Source of the DNA: an uncultured Gemmata sp.
GTDB taxonomy: Bacteria > Planctomycetota > Planctomycetia > Gemmatales > Gemmataceae
DNA: 64,000 nt
NCBI GenBank assembly: GCA_937924775.1
Contig: CALDUT010000001.1
Span: forward strand, 558,001 to 622,000
Direction of reading: 5' to 3'
A program made the position numbers and the translations under genes. This document shows, in pieces, positions 26,266 through 35,962 of the stretch (the first letter of the stretch is position 1; each line of letters begins with the position of its first letter). Below the pieces are notes generated by a model. It had not been told where the DNA came from. It saw only the letters and a program-made list of their open reading frames with translations, and ran no database searches.

Positions 26266-28119
26266 ATGAGAAGGTTAATCCATTCCGCGGTGGTGGCGGC
26301 GTGTGTCGGCTCATCGGTTTCGGTCGCGGGGGCCCAAGCCGATGCCCCGCCGCCGATGAGGCTCCCCGTACAGCCCCAATGGGAGGACGAACGACCGGCC
26401 ACCGGGATCACCGCTGGCTTAGTAGTGGTTCCGATCGCCCAACGACCCGCAGGCGAGCCATTCGCGGGGGATCGCGTTTCGCCCACATCCGGGCCAAAAC
26501 TGCCGCCGTCGGTGGGCGTTCCGGCGGCGGTTCCCCCCCCGTCGGCGACGTCGGAACCGTTGGGGTCTCCGGTGGTTCCATCGCTCCCGCCGGCGGGTGA
26601 GCCGCTGCCACGGCCATCGGCTTTCGCCAACGCGAATCGACCACCGATTTCCACGACACCGGCGCACCGGCCGGAGATGCCTCCCGCCCCACGGACCGAC
26701 AAAGACACCCTCAGCAATGCCCCCCCACCGCCACCGGCTGAAGGTGCCGGGGAGAATTCCCCCGCAAAAACGCCGAGCAGCGCAGCGGTAAAGCTAGCTT
26801 TCCCTCCTCTCCCCACCGCCGCAGCCGCGGAGGCATCACTGCCCACCATCCCGACGACGGAAGCCGCCCATGAGGTGCTGCCAAACGTCCTCACGGCAGA
26901 ACCCCTGCGAGAATCCATGCCTGCCGGTGCCGGGATGGCCCCCCCCGAAGCGGGCTTCGCCGCCCCGGTTCATCTGGGGGAGGTCCTGTGCGACCCTGTT
27001 CGGCGTTTGTTCCCACAGCAGGGCCCGGCGCGGCTACGCGGCTGGATCAATTCCGGGGGGGTCTACAATTCGTCGGTTCCTGATAGCAAGTTCAATGGCC
27101 CCTATGCGATTGTCGATCGCAGTGCCGAGCCGATGTTGAATCAGCTGTATGTGATCCTGGATCGCCCGTTGCCGACCAGCGGCCGCTTCGGTGCAGGTTT
27201 CCGGGTTGATACGCTATTCGGCTCCGACTTTTATCTGGGGCAATCCCGGGGATTTGAAGTCGATCGCGATTTCGGCCTTCGCTGGAATGGTCAATACTAC
27301 GGGCTGGCCATCCCGCAAGCGTATGGCGAATTTGGCGACGACGTGATCAGCCTCAAACTCGGTCGTTTCTACACCACGGTGGGCTACGAAATGCTGCCCT
27401 CGGTAGGGAATTTCTTCTATTCACGGGCCTACAGCTTCCAATTCGGTCAACCGATCACCCACTGGGGCGGTTTGCTCACCACACAACTGACACGGCATTG
27501 GAATGTGCATGTCGGGTTGGTCAATGGCTGGGATACGCTCGTGGGGCGAGCGAATAACATCAATTTCCTCGGCGGGTTGAAGTATCAAGCCACGGACTGG
27601 TGGTGGACCTCGTTCGCGCTGGTCAGTGGGCAGGAACAGAATAATGTGGCGAATTTGCCGAATATCCCCGGAACCGACGGCAACCGGACACGGTATAGCT
27701 TCCTCTTCGGCCTGTTGCCCGGCGGAGCCTGTGGCAAGTGGGAATACGTCTTCCACCACTATTATGGCTTCCAGGAGAACGGGACACCGCAGGGGAACTT
27801 TGCCCGCTGGTACGGCATTGACCAATATTTGTACTACCGGGTCTCGCAATCGCTGCGTGCGGGTCTGCGTTTCGAGTGGTTCCGCGACGAAGACGGCAGC
27901 CGTGTGGGCTTGAATCGCCCGGCCAACCCGAACAAACCGCCCCTGCCGGGGAACTTCTTCTCGCTCACCACCGGGGTGAACTATACGCCCACAGCCAACT
28001 TTATGGTTCGCCCAGAGATTCGCTGGGACTTCACCACCGATTCGGTCCGCCCCGCTTTCCATGACGGCCAGAAGAATTACCAATTGCTGCTCGGTGGCGA
28101 TATGATTTGGCAGTTTTAA
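26266..28119 (+). CDS. Outer-membrane beta-barrel porin (BBP2-like) with long Pro/Ala linker
   Basis: A signal peptide (SAVVAACVGSSVSVAGA) is followed by about 210 residues of Pro/Ala/Thr-rich, probably unstructured linker. Then a barrel domain runs to the end: LRGWINSGGVYNSS, FGAGFRVDTLFGSDFY, LKLGRFYTTVGYEMLPS, THWGGLLTTQLTRHWNVHVGL, and TPTANFMVRPEIRWDF. Alternating aromatic strands and a C-terminal Phe (MIWQF) are outer-membrane signals. It looks like the BBP2 (putative beta-barrel porin 2) family common in planctomycetes; substrate unknown. GGAAGG before the ATG. 617 aa. The stop overlaps that of the convergent methyltransferase by 4 bases. Confidence 0.8.
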   Translation: MRRLIHSAVVAACVGSSVSVAGAQADAPPPMRLPVQPQWEDERPATGITAGLVVVPIAQRPAGEPFAGDRVSPTSGPKLPPSVGVPAAVPPPSATSEPLGSPVVPSLPPAGEPLPRPSAFANANRPPISTTPAHRPEMPPAPRTDKDTLSNAPPPPPAEGAGENSPAKTPSSAAVKLAFPPLPTAAAAEASLPTIPTTEAAHEVLPNVLTAEPLRESMPAGAGMAPPEAGFAAPVHLGEVLCDPVRRLFPQQGPARLRGWINSGGVYNSSVPDSKFNGPYAIVDRSAEPMLNQLYVILDRPLPTSGRFGAGFRVDTLFGSDFYLGQSRGFEVDRDFGLRWNGQYYGLAIPQAYGEFGDDVISLKLGRFYTTVGYEMLPSVGNFFYSRAYSFQFGQPITHWGGLLTTQLTRHWNVHVGLVNGWDTLVGRANNINFLGGLKYQATDWWWTSFALVSGQEQNNVANLPNIPGTDGNRTRYSFLFGLLPGGACGKWEYVFHHYYGFQENGTPQGNFARWYGIDQYLYYRVSQSLRAGLRFEWFRDEDGSRVGLNRPANPNKPPLPGNFFSLTTGVNYTPTANFMVRPEIRWDFTTDSVRPAFHDGQKNYQLLLGGDMIWQF

Positions 28120-29351
28120 TGACTTGGCGAGATAGGAGTCGCTTTCCGCAACACGATCGCGTGTTCGTAGCGTGGCCGGTTGCGGAAGGCGGCCATCGTC
28201 GGGCCGTGGAAGTGTGGCCGGGCTTGTGACGCGCGCGCACAAAGTCGGAATCCGCTGCTGCGGCCGACTTCCGCTATCAGTTCATCTGCTCGCAAGGCCA
28301 CCGTTCCCACGGCGGAATCGGCCATCACCAGCACCAGCGGGGCGTCGGTCTTCATCACTGGCCCGGCGGCCTGAAAGAAGCGTTCGAGTTCCTTCTGCCA
28401 ACGCTGGCGGGCCGCGGCCGGAGTCAGGCGGGCATACGCGGTCCGCGAGCCGATCTCCCCGCGAGCCAACAGAGCCGGATCCAGCCCCAGCCAGCGCAGG
28501 CGGAGTTCGTGATGCGCCAGGTAGTCGTAAGTCGCGACATACGGGGGTGAGGTGATGATCGCGGCGACTGGCGTCGGGGGGAGGCGTTCCAACTTCGTCG
28601 CGTCGTCCAGCAGGACCGTGACCGGGGCCCGCCGCGGCGGCAAGAGCCGGTTCAACACTGTGAAGCGTGCGGCGAGTTCGCGGGTCTTCTCCACGAAGAG
28701 CCGCGTTGCGAATCCCCCGGGCAGCCGCCGGGGTCTGGTCCGCCGAGTTGTGTCGCCGGCTTTCCGCGACAGTTTCACGAGAATCGCCGAGAGTACCAGT
28801 TCCAGATCGCTGCGGACAGGTGGCTCGCACGCGGCCAAGCCAAGCCGCAGCGAATCGAGTTCGAGCAACACATGCGGTTCGAAGAGGGCGACATCCGCGG
28901 GGGAGAATCGGCGGCTGGCCCCGGCTTTAGCATACCGGCGTTCGTCAGCCTGTATAGCACAGACTGAGGCCCAAGCGATCAACTGTTCCAGTTCTGTCGC
29001 GGTGCGCACCCGGGTTTTGCAGGCTGCCAACCGTATGGCCAGCGGGTTCAAATCGGTACCGATGCTGGGAACACCGGCGATGAGGGCTTCAACCAGAACC
29101 GTACCAGAACCGCAGAATGGGTCGAGAATGGGGCCCTCTTCGCCGAAGGCTTTCACCAGGCGGGCCGCGGTGAGCGGATGAAGCCGCGCCGGGTAGGTAT
29201 GGAAGCCGTGGACGTGGGAACGGGCCGGGTCGTTGTCGGCATCGGTTGCTGGAGCGACGGCGAGAGCCTGCGCGAGCAAATCCGCGTCGTGGTGCTGGCC
29301 CGTGGATTCGATAAGTCCGCCCACATGGGTGAGGGAACGCCGCCGTTTCAC
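28116..29351 (-). CDS. Orphan DNA methyltransferase (N4/N6 amino-MTase type)
   Basis: SAM-binding motif I is PILDPFCGSGTVLVEAL, with DLNPLAI as the ribose-binding acidic strand. The catalytic motif IV is ITSPPY, as in N4-cytosine/N6-adenine DNA methyltransferases; HGFHTYPARLHP near the N-terminus is another family feature. tRNA guanosine methyltransferases share the fold but normally have (D/N)PPY, so a DNA target is favoured but not proven. No restriction endonuclease or specificity gene is nearby: an orphan, possibly regulatory. The GTG start is decided by GAGGATA just upstream. 411 aa. Confidence 0.75.
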   Translation of the reverse strand: MKRRRSLTHVGGLIESTGQHHDADLLAQALAVAPATDADNDPARSHVHGFHTYPARLHPLTAARLVKAFGEEGPILDPFCGSGTVLVEALIAGVPSIGTDLNPLAIRLAACKTRVRTATELEQLIAWASVCAIQADERRYAKAGASRRFSPADVALFEPHVLLELDSLRLGLAACEPPVRSDLELVLSAILVKLSRKAGDTTRRTRPRRLPGGFATRLFVEKTRELAARFTVLNRLLPPRRAPVTVLLDDATKLERLPPTPVAAIITSPPYVATYDYLAHHELRLRWLGLDPALLARGEIGSRTAYARLTPAAARQRWQKELERFFQAAGPVMKTDAPLVLVMADSAVGTVALRADELIAEVGRSSGFRLCARASQARPHFHGPTMAAFRNRPRYEHAIVLRKATPISPSH

Positions 29352-29442
29352 ACTCTATCCTCGGGTGGGCGAGCTCATCGCAGTTCGCGACGGACACACA
29401 ATTCTGGCCGATGCGAAGGAATGATCTCAGAGCCGTGGGGCA

Positions 29443-31593
29443 TCAGCCGGCCAAAGGCAAAGCCCGCGAAACCGGAGCCGCGGGAAGGTCGATTTCAAAC
29501 TCCGTACCACGCCCTACCTCAGAGCGGAAGCGAATCTGCCCGCCGAGCCGGGTCACTACGTCTTTGACGGTGGCCAGTCCCAAGCCGGTGCCTTTCGCTT
29601 CCCCTTTGGTGGTGAAGCCGCGTTCAAAGATGCGGGCTTTCACCTCGTCGCTCATGCCAACGCCGGTATCCGCGGCGATCAGCCGCACCACGCCCGGTTC
29701 AGGAGAACAGGTGGTGAGGGTGAAGGTTCCGCCGTGCGGCATGGCATCGCGGGCATTGACGGCCAGATTCAGGAGGATCTGCAACAATAGCGCGGTATCG
29801 GCCAGAATCGGGGGCAAATTCGGATCCGTAACGACCCGCACACTCACCTTCTCGCTCATCACCCGGGCCAGCAGGGCGGCGGTATCGCTCACCACGGAAT
29901 TGAGGTTCACCGGGTGCGGTTCGATGTGTTTTTGTCGCGACACATTCATCAGCAGGCGGATGAGGGAACTGGCATGCTGAACCGTGCGGGTGATTTCGTG
30001 GGCCAGACTGGCCGCGCGGCGGGGATCGTCGGTCATCACTTCGCTCATCATTTGGGAACAGCCGTTGATAATGGTCAGCAGGTTGTTGAAGTCGTGGGCG
30101 ACACCGCTGGCCACTTGGCCCACTTCGCCGAGGCGAGCCGCTTGTTGTAATTGGCTTTCGAGAATCAAATTCTCAGCGCTGCGGCGTTCGGCCAAGGCCG
30201 CGGCCCGGCGGGCTTGAATCCGCAACACGGTGGCCGAAGCCCCCGCTAACAGCAATAGCCCTAGCAATCCCGCGGTCAGATACGCCACTCGTTGCTCGGT
30301 CCACCAAGTTGGAATGGCAGCTGGCTGCGGTGGCCCAGAGAGGACCTGCAAATCGTTGGGCCGGGTGAACACGGCAAAGGGATAGCGTGGAAAGTTCGGA
30401 AACGGCTGGCGGGTCACCGCGCCGACCACTTCCACCGTGCTACCGACTTTCACTTCTTCCGCATCGCCTAACAAAATGACCGTACAAGTGAGATCATCGA
30501 CCAACAGCGTATAGGTTTGCCACTTGTCGCGGCGTACCGACGAATGAACCACACCCGTGAGGCGAACGACGCGGCCATCGAGTTTGCCAGTGGCCGCGTC
30601 GTTCGCGGTCGCGGGAATCGGCTCAGGCAGAGGCAATTCCCCGCTCGGGTGGTTGGGTTGGCAATCCAGCAGGATGCAGTTTTCAACGCGCGGGGGGTCG
30701 CTGGTACCCGCAGCCCGGGGGAAACCCAACACGGTAATCATCTGCCCGGTGGCGATCTGCCGGAGCGGCTCTGCGAAATATAGATGCGCAACTCCTGTGG
30801 CATCTTGAACATACAGCATCGAGTGGATCTGATTCATGGTGACGACGCCCCTAACCCGCACCGGCAGGCGGCAGCGAATCGGGTCGGAACAGAAGCGATT
30901 CAACTCGGCCGCGTTGACCAGGGGCCGGTCCTCGGTCGGATCCGGTTCGCGCACGACCTCAAAGGCTTCAACCGAGTTAACCAACAAGCGCGAGGGGTCA
31001 CGCGGGTCGTTCGTGCGCTGCCATACGCCACGGACACGCACCACCGCCCCGGGCAACGCCATCGCCCGTTTGACCGCAACTCCTAGCGGCTTCGGTACAT
31101 ACGCCACGATCTGCCCATGGCCACGGGCCAGATCAAATTTCAACCACGGCTCATGCACCCACACCCGTTGGACCACCGCTTCCGCTTCCACATATTGCGA
31201 ATCCAGATAATACGCCTCTTCGCGGGTCAGATTGAAGGGGAGCGGCTGGGCAATGAGCATCTGTTTATCCAGCTCGACGCCCTTGGGAAGGGCAACCACT
31301 TCCGGCTGGAATGCCCCGGCGGTCGTCACGCCGCGGACCCGCACCGTCATTCCGGGGCGTAGGACACGGTTGCTGTCCTTCCACACCACCCGGATTCCCC
31401 CGCTAGCATCGTGCAAGTAGAAGGCATCGGGCGGGTTGGGGGTGAAGGTGACCACCCCGCAGAGCTGAACCCGATGGCCGGCACCGGCTTCGGTCAGCGT
31501 CAGTTCGCGGACCGCACGGATGGTCGTCAGCTTGGTCGCTGTGCGTTCTCCTTCAACGCAAAGGAAAGCCAGCGAAAGAATTACGCCGATCAT
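29443..31593 (-). CDS. Membrane sensor histidine kinase with OB-like sensor repeats
   Basis: The N-terminal about 400 residues are exported (short hydrophobic start MIGVILSLAFLCVEG) and contain repeated OB-fold-like units: HRVQLCGVVTFTPNPPDAFYLHDASGGIRV, LPVRVRGVVTMNQIHSMLYVQDATGVAHL, KLDGRVVRLTGVVHSS. One transmembrane segment (AYLTAGLLGLLLLAGASA) leads to the kinase. The H-box is VAHDFNNLLTIING with the phospho-acceptor His at about residue 500; N-box LAVNARDAMPHGG, G1 DTGVGMS and G2 KGTGLGLATV are intact. There is no receiver domain and no response regulator beside it, so its partner is elsewhere. 716 aa. Confidence 0.85.
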   Translation of the reverse strand: MIGVILSLAFLCVEGERTATKLTTIRAVRELTLTEAGAGHRVQLCGVVTFTPNPPDAFYLHDASGGIRVVWKDSNRVLRPGMTVRVRGVTTAGAFQPEVVALPKGVELDKQMLIAQPLPFNLTREEAYYLDSQYVEAEAVVQRVWVHEPWLKFDLARGHGQIVAYVPKPLGVAVKRAMALPGAVVRVRGVWQRTNDPRDPSRLLVNSVEAFEVVREPDPTEDRPLVNAAELNRFCSDPIRCRLPVRVRGVVTMNQIHSMLYVQDATGVAHLYFAEPLRQIATGQMITVLGFPRAAGTSDPPRVENCILLDCQPNHPSGELPLPEPIPATANDAATGKLDGRVVRLTGVVHSSVRRDKWQTYTLLVDDLTCTVILLGDAEEVKVGSTVEVVGAVTRQPFPNFPRYPFAVFTRPNDLQVLSGPPQPAAIPTWWTEQRVAYLTAGLLGLLLLAGASATVLRIQARRAAALAERRSAENLILESQLQQAARLGEVGQVASGVAHDFNNLLTIINGCSQMMSEVMTDDPRRAASLAHEITRTVQHASSLIRLLMNVSRQKHIEPHPVNLNSVVSDTAALLARVMSEKVSVRVVTDPNLPPILADTALLLQILLNLAVNARDAMPHGGTFTLTTCSPEPGVVRLIAADTGVGMSDEVKARIFERGFTTKGEAKGTGLGLATVKDVVTRLGGQIRFRSEVGRGTEFEIDLPAAPVSRALPLAG

Positions 31594-31909
31594 GGCTGAG
31601 CTATGGCTCTGTTGCGGGAGAATGAGAGAGGCCCTCGGAGAAACCTATACACGCGATCGGATCGTTTGGGAACAGAGAATCCACAGAAACGCGAGAATCG
31701 CAAAAACCAGCACACAACGGACGTTCGCGGTATTCCTCCCCCTACCGTATGAGCCGATGGCGAAGCGGATCACCGGCGCGGGATCCTTCCACCCTTTCTT
31801 CCTACAAGCGATCATTCCCGGCTATCGGAAGGGACACCGGCAACTGACATTCCCGCGAGAATTCTGATTGGGTTACACTAGTATCCACCACATGAGGGAG
31901 AGACTTTTC

Positions 31910-33589
31910 ATGGGTCAGCGGCTGTGTGACTACGCAATTCTTTTGGCTGTCGCCGCGATTCTCACCTTGCCCAATCTCGGGGCCACTCGCCTTTGGGATG
32001 TGGATGAAGGCGTGAACGCCCAAGCCGCTCGGGAAATGCACGAGAACGAAACGTGGATCATTCCCACCTTCAACTATCAACTCCGCACGGCTAAACCCGT
32101 GATGCTTTATTGGTTGCAGCGGACGAATTATAGCCTCTTTGGCCTCAGTGAGTGGTCGGCACGGTTACCGTCGGCTGTGGCCGCCTGGCTGACGGTGTTA
32201 CTGGTGTACGAACTGGCCCGGAGGATGTTCAACCGCGCCACCGGGTTACTCGCCGGGATCGTGTTGGCCTCCGCCTTTGAATTCTGTCTGCTCGCTCACG
32301 CCGCGACCCCCGACGCGACCCTCCTGCTCTTCACGGTGCTGACATATTACCTGTTCTGGATCGGTCACGAAAACGGCGCCCGCGGATGGTGGATACCGAC
32401 CGCCGCAGCCTGCGGCTTGGCAATGCTCACAAAAGGACCGGTGGGCGTCGCGTTGCCGGGGTTGGTAGTGTTGCTGTACTTCGCCTGGCATCGCGAACTG
32501 GAGCGGTTGCTCGATCGCCGGATTTTCGCCGCGCTATTGGTCTTTGTGCTGGTCGCCGGGCCGTGGTACACGCTGGTGGCGGTAGAAACCCGGGGGGAAT
32601 GGGTCCGGGTGTTCTTTGGCCGCGAAAACCTCCAACGCTTCGCCACACCGATGGAGAACCACCAGGGCCCCCTCTTCTATCATGCCGCGGCCCTGTTGGT
32701 GCTCTTCACACCCTGGAGCGTGTTTTTACCCGCCGCGGTGTGGTATGGCGTGAAGGGCAGCCGAACCGCTGCGGACACACCATCGGAAACCCTAACAGCC
32801 GTTCGCCCGTACCGTTTTCTGATCGTGTGGTTCGCGGCGTACTTGGTTTTCTTCTCACTGGCGGCCACGAAGCTACCGAACTATATGCTCCCGGCCTATC
32901 CCGCGATCGCGATTCTGACGGCCCGGTTCCTCGTTGTCTGGCGAGACAGCGCATGCACAGTGCCCCGTTGGCTGATGCCGGCAGCGATCGGCGGACTGGT
33001 ACTCACAGCCGTAGCGGTGGTGGTCGGATTATTGATCGCTGGGGCCGTTCTGCCGGTACTGCCCCCCACCGCGCGGGTTTTCCCCGGAGTCGAACGATGG
33101 GCCATTCTGGGGCTGATTCCCCTTGCAGCAGCCGGAGGGATGCTCCAGGCTCTCCGACGCGACAACCGCCTGCGGTTTCTGACGATGGCCACCGTGGGTG
33201 CCATCATGTTCACCGCCACGGTGGCGGCCTTCCCGCCGCTGGTGATCGATGAATACAAAGCCGCCTACGAATTGGTGGCCGCTAGCGGGGTCGCAGATCC
33301 CTCACGCGACCTGCGGCTAGCGCACCATGATTGGTTCCAACCGAGTATCGTCTTTTACGCGGGGCGGGAAGTGAAGGAAATGCCCTCCGCGGACGCCGTC
33401 GCGACCTTCTTGGCTATCCCCACACCGGGGTATTTATTCGTGCCCGAACCAACGTGGCGGCAATTGGAACCGCAAGTGAGTGTACCCACGGCCATCGTCG
33501 CCCGGGATTACGACTTCTACAAGAATTGCGAAGTTCTGGTGGTCACAAACGTTGTGGCAGCCTCACCAACGCCCAGCCCCCACCCGTGA
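31910..33589 (+). CDS. GT39-family membrane glycosyltransferase (ArnT/PMT-like)
   Basis: Integral membrane enzyme of the GT-C class that uses polyprenyl-phosphate sugars. The first periplasmic loop is LWDVDEGVNAQAAREM (acidic D-E motif), then LRTAKPVMLYWLQ, GLSEWSARLPSAVAA, and LTKGPVGVALPG, all typical of ArnT-like proteins. About 11 membrane segments and a soluble C-terminal tail. The start at MGQRLCDYA is preferred because GGGAGAG precedes it; in-frame starts 18 and 42 bases upstream exist. 559 aa. Acceptor (lipid A-like, protein or glycan) unknown. Confidence 0.8.
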   Translation: MGQRLCDYAILLAVAAILTLPNLGATRLWDVDEGVNAQAAREMHENETWIIPTFNYQLRTAKPVMLYWLQRTNYSLFGLSEWSARLPSAVAAWLTVLLVYELARRMFNRATGLLAGIVLASAFEFCLLAHAATPDATLLLFTVLTYYLFWIGHENGARGWWIPTAAACGLAMLTKGPVGVALPGLVVLLYFAWHRELERLLDRRIFAALLVFVLVAGPWYTLVAVETRGEWVRVFFGRENLQRFATPMENHQGPLFYHAAALLVLFTPWSVFLPAAVWYGVKGSRTAADTPSETLTAVRPYRFLIVWFAAYLVFFSLAATKLPNYMLPAYPAIAILTARFLVVWRDSACTVPRWLMPAAIGGLVLTAVAVVVGLLIAGAVLPVLPPTARVFPGVERWAILGLIPLAAAGGMLQALRRDNRLRFLTMATVGAIMFTATVAAFPPLVIDEYKAAYELVAASGVADPSRDLRLAHHDWFQPSIVFYAGREVKEMPSADAVATFLAIPTPGYLFVPEPTWRQLEPQVSVPTAIVARDYDFYKNCEVLVVTNVVAASPTPSPHP

Positions 33590-33667
33590 AGGATCCGCCA
33601 CCGGCGGCCGCTGTGACAATCAAACTTGAACGCAACTCCATACTGGACAAGGTCTTGGAGCGACAAG

Positions 33668-35962
33668 CTATGGCGACGCGGAGAAGTCCTCCGCGGACGC
33701 AGGGCGCGGAGCCGCGGGGCAAGCGGCCGGAGGGCTCCGGGAGGGGTCCACAACGGCACTGAGGGTGGCCAAGACGGTTCGCAACCGGGAGTGAACTTCT
33801 GGCGGAATCACACCGGTAGCGGCCGACTGGGCTACAATCGCACAGGCCCCCTCGACAATTTGAATGATCCCGGCCCACACCCCGGTTCCCGCGGGAGCTG
33901 TGGCGGACACCGGTTCGGCCCCGTGGCAGGCGACCGCCACAGCTACACGAGCCGATTCAGGTATCGTTGGCGGAGCGTCAGCCTCCTGGCCGACCAATTC
34001 CCGCATGGTGGCCAGAAAGCCTGCTGTGTTCACCGCTTCAAAGGGGATTTCATCGGCGTCGCCATCAAAAAACCCGGTGAAAAGATCGTGCTTGGCTTCA
34101 ATCGTCCGCAGCACCTTCTCCTCGATCGTGCCACGCGTTACAAAGTTGATCACCTGTACCGGGCGGGATTGCCCCATGCGGTGAACCCGGGCGATCCGCT
34201 GGTTCAGCACCGCGGGGTTCCACGGCAACTCCAGATTGACGACAGTATCGGCCACTTGCAGGTTCAACCCCGTGCCCCCGGCATCAGTACTCAGAAAGAC
34301 CCGGCACTGCGGATCGTCGCAGAATTGTTTCAAAATCGCTTGGCGTTCCTTGCCCGAAAGCCCACCGTGGAGAATGGCATAACCAATACCGCCGGCATCG
34401 AGGACTTTCGCGGTTTCGTGAATCATCGTTTCCCATTGGGAAAAGACCACGAGTTTGTGATCAGCGACCAATCCAGGGATCAGTTCTGCAAATTCTTCCA
34501 GTTTTGGCGAGACGCGAGAATTTTGATCATATAGGAACAGGCTATCACAGATCATCCGCAGGTTGGCCACGCACGCGAGTATGCGTTTGCGGTCGAGATC
34601 GGTCAGGTAGTTTTTCTGTAGCAAACGGGCCAAGGTGATACGTTGTTGTTCGTAGCAGTGGCGTTGTTCGTCGGCCAGTTCGACATAGACGGTATTGTCG
34701 GTACGTTCGGGTAATTGGGTGAGGACTTCGCTGCGGGTACGGCGAAGGAAGATGGGGGCGAGTTTTTCGCGAATCTGCTCGAGATTGCGGTAGCCTTTAA
34801 GATTCCCGTTTTCATCCAACACCCGGTGATCGTGCAGGAATTGGAACGCCGGGCCGAAGCGGCGTTCGTCCACAAATTGCACAATGCTGTACAGCTCTTC
34901 GAGCCGGTTTTCGAGGGGTGTGCCGGTCAGGACCATCGCGTAGCGGCTTTTGAGTTTCTTGACGGCGCGCGAGGTCTTGGCTTCCCAGTTTTTAATCCGT
35001 TGGGCTTCATCGAGAATGATGACATCGGGTTTCCAGGCATTGAGGGCTTCGCCATCGCGTACAACCTGCTCGTAATTGACCAGGCGGTAGAAGGTGGGTT
35101 GGGCGTACTGCGCGAGGCGGGCTTCGGGGCTGCCGTCGATCACCTGAACCGGGCGGGTGGTGAATTTGCGAATTTCGGTTTCCCACTGGTACTTCACCGA
35201 GGCCGGAGCCACGACCAACACCTTATGCACGTTGCGTTCACGGGCCAGAAGTTCCACCGCCGCCAGTGTTTGGACGGTTTTGCCCAGCCCCATATCGTCG
35301 CCCAGAATACTGCGACCCCGGCAGGCCAGAAACAGGGCTCCGCGAATCTGATAATCGTAGAGCGGAACGGAAAACCAATTCTGGTCGAAGGTTCCGTCGG
35401 CGAGCTGTTGCAGCCACTGGTGTTCGCGGACCAGCATTTCGGCCCGTTCGATTTCGCGGTCGATGAACTCCATCGCATCCGAACTGACGGTCACCGCCTC
35501 CGGAACGTCTTCGATGGCGCGAATCAGATCGGGGTATCGGCCCCGCCCAGACCAGAAGCCTTTCTCATCAAAATACGTTTGCGCGAGCTTGGCGAGCTTG
35601 GCGGAGTGCCGCGCGGGAAGAAGTAATGCCAGTTGGAGTTTTTCCCCATACGACAGGAGGATTTCAGGGCGTTTGATTTCCGCTTTTTTGCTTTGAAACT
35701 GGGGAGGAACCTCTTCTTTGAGCGAATCGAGAACGGCTTCGATGTGTTTGCAGGTGCCCAGGGTGTTGGATTTATAATCGGGGCAGTTGCAGGTATTGTC
35801 GCCCACGTCGAATCCGCGTATGGTAACCGTATATTGCCCACCCGATTGCGGATTGGTGACGCGATAATCGCCAAAGACGCGATGTTTGCCTTGCCGTTCG
35901 ATGCGGAATTGGCCAGTTCTGGCCCGCTGGCGGCGGATATCAATTTGTTCTTCGCGCAGCAT
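33668..35962 (-). CDS. SNF2-family helicase with N-terminal SWIM zinc finger
   Basis: A SWIM finger (CNCPDYK...GTCKHIEA, CxCx(n)CxH) near residues 55-75 precedes a Swi2/Snf2 ATPase. Motif I is DDMGLGKTVQT, motif II DEAQRIKN, motif III LTGTPLENRLEEL, and the C-lobe has FLSTDAGGTGLNLQ and RIARVHRMGQSRPVQV. Such bacterial proteins are thought to translocate on DNA or RNA, perhaps with RNA polymerase as HepA/RapA does. The last about 100 residues are Ala/Ser/Pro-rich. The second ATG is chosen because GGAGAGGGGAAGGG lies just before it. About 764 aa. Stop is 79 bases from the convergent GT39 gene. Confidence 0.9.
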   Translation of the reverse strand: MLREEQIDIRRQRARTGQFRIERQGKHRVFGDYRVTNPQSGGQYTVTIRGFDVGDNTCNCPDYKSNTLGTCKHIEAVLDSLKEEVPPQFQSKKAEIKRPEILLSYGEKLQLALLLPARHSAKLAKLAQTYFDEKGFWSGRGRYPDLIRAIEDVPEAVTVSSDAMEFIDREIERAEMLVREHQWLQQLADGTFDQNWFSVPLYDYQIRGALFLACRGRSILGDDMGLGKTVQTLAAVELLARERNVHKVLVVAPASVKYQWETEIRKFTTRPVQVIDGSPEARLAQYAQPTFYRLVNYEQVVRDGEALNAWKPDVIILDEAQRIKNWEAKTSRAVKKLKSRYAMVLTGTPLENRLEELYSIVQFVDERRFGPAFQFLHDHRVLDENGNLKGYRNLEQIREKLAPIFLRRTRSEVLTQLPERTDNTVYVELADEQRHCYEQQRITLARLLQKNYLTDLDRKRILACVANLRMICDSLFLYDQNSRVSPKLEEFAELIPGLVADHKLVVFSQWETMIHETAKVLDAGGIGYAILHGGLSGKERQAILKQFCDDPQCRVFLSTDAGGTGLNLQVADTVVNLELPWNPAVLNQRIARVHRMGQSRPVQVINFVTRGTIEEKVLRTIEAKHDLFTGFFDGDADEIPFEAVNTAGFLATMRELVGQEADAPPTIPESARVAVAVACHGAEPVSATAPAGTGVWAGIIQIVEGACAIVAQSAATGVIPPEVHSRLRTVLATLSAVVDPSRSPPAACPAAPRPASAEDFSASP

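Noticed and set aside
28552-29181. Plus-strand ORF opposite the methyltransferase
   Set aside because: Ser/Arg-rich antisense translation without domain signal; the minus strand carries the SAM motifs.
33626-34534. Long plus-strand ORF opposite the SNF2 gene
   Set aside because: Shadow of the strong helicase frame on the minus strand.
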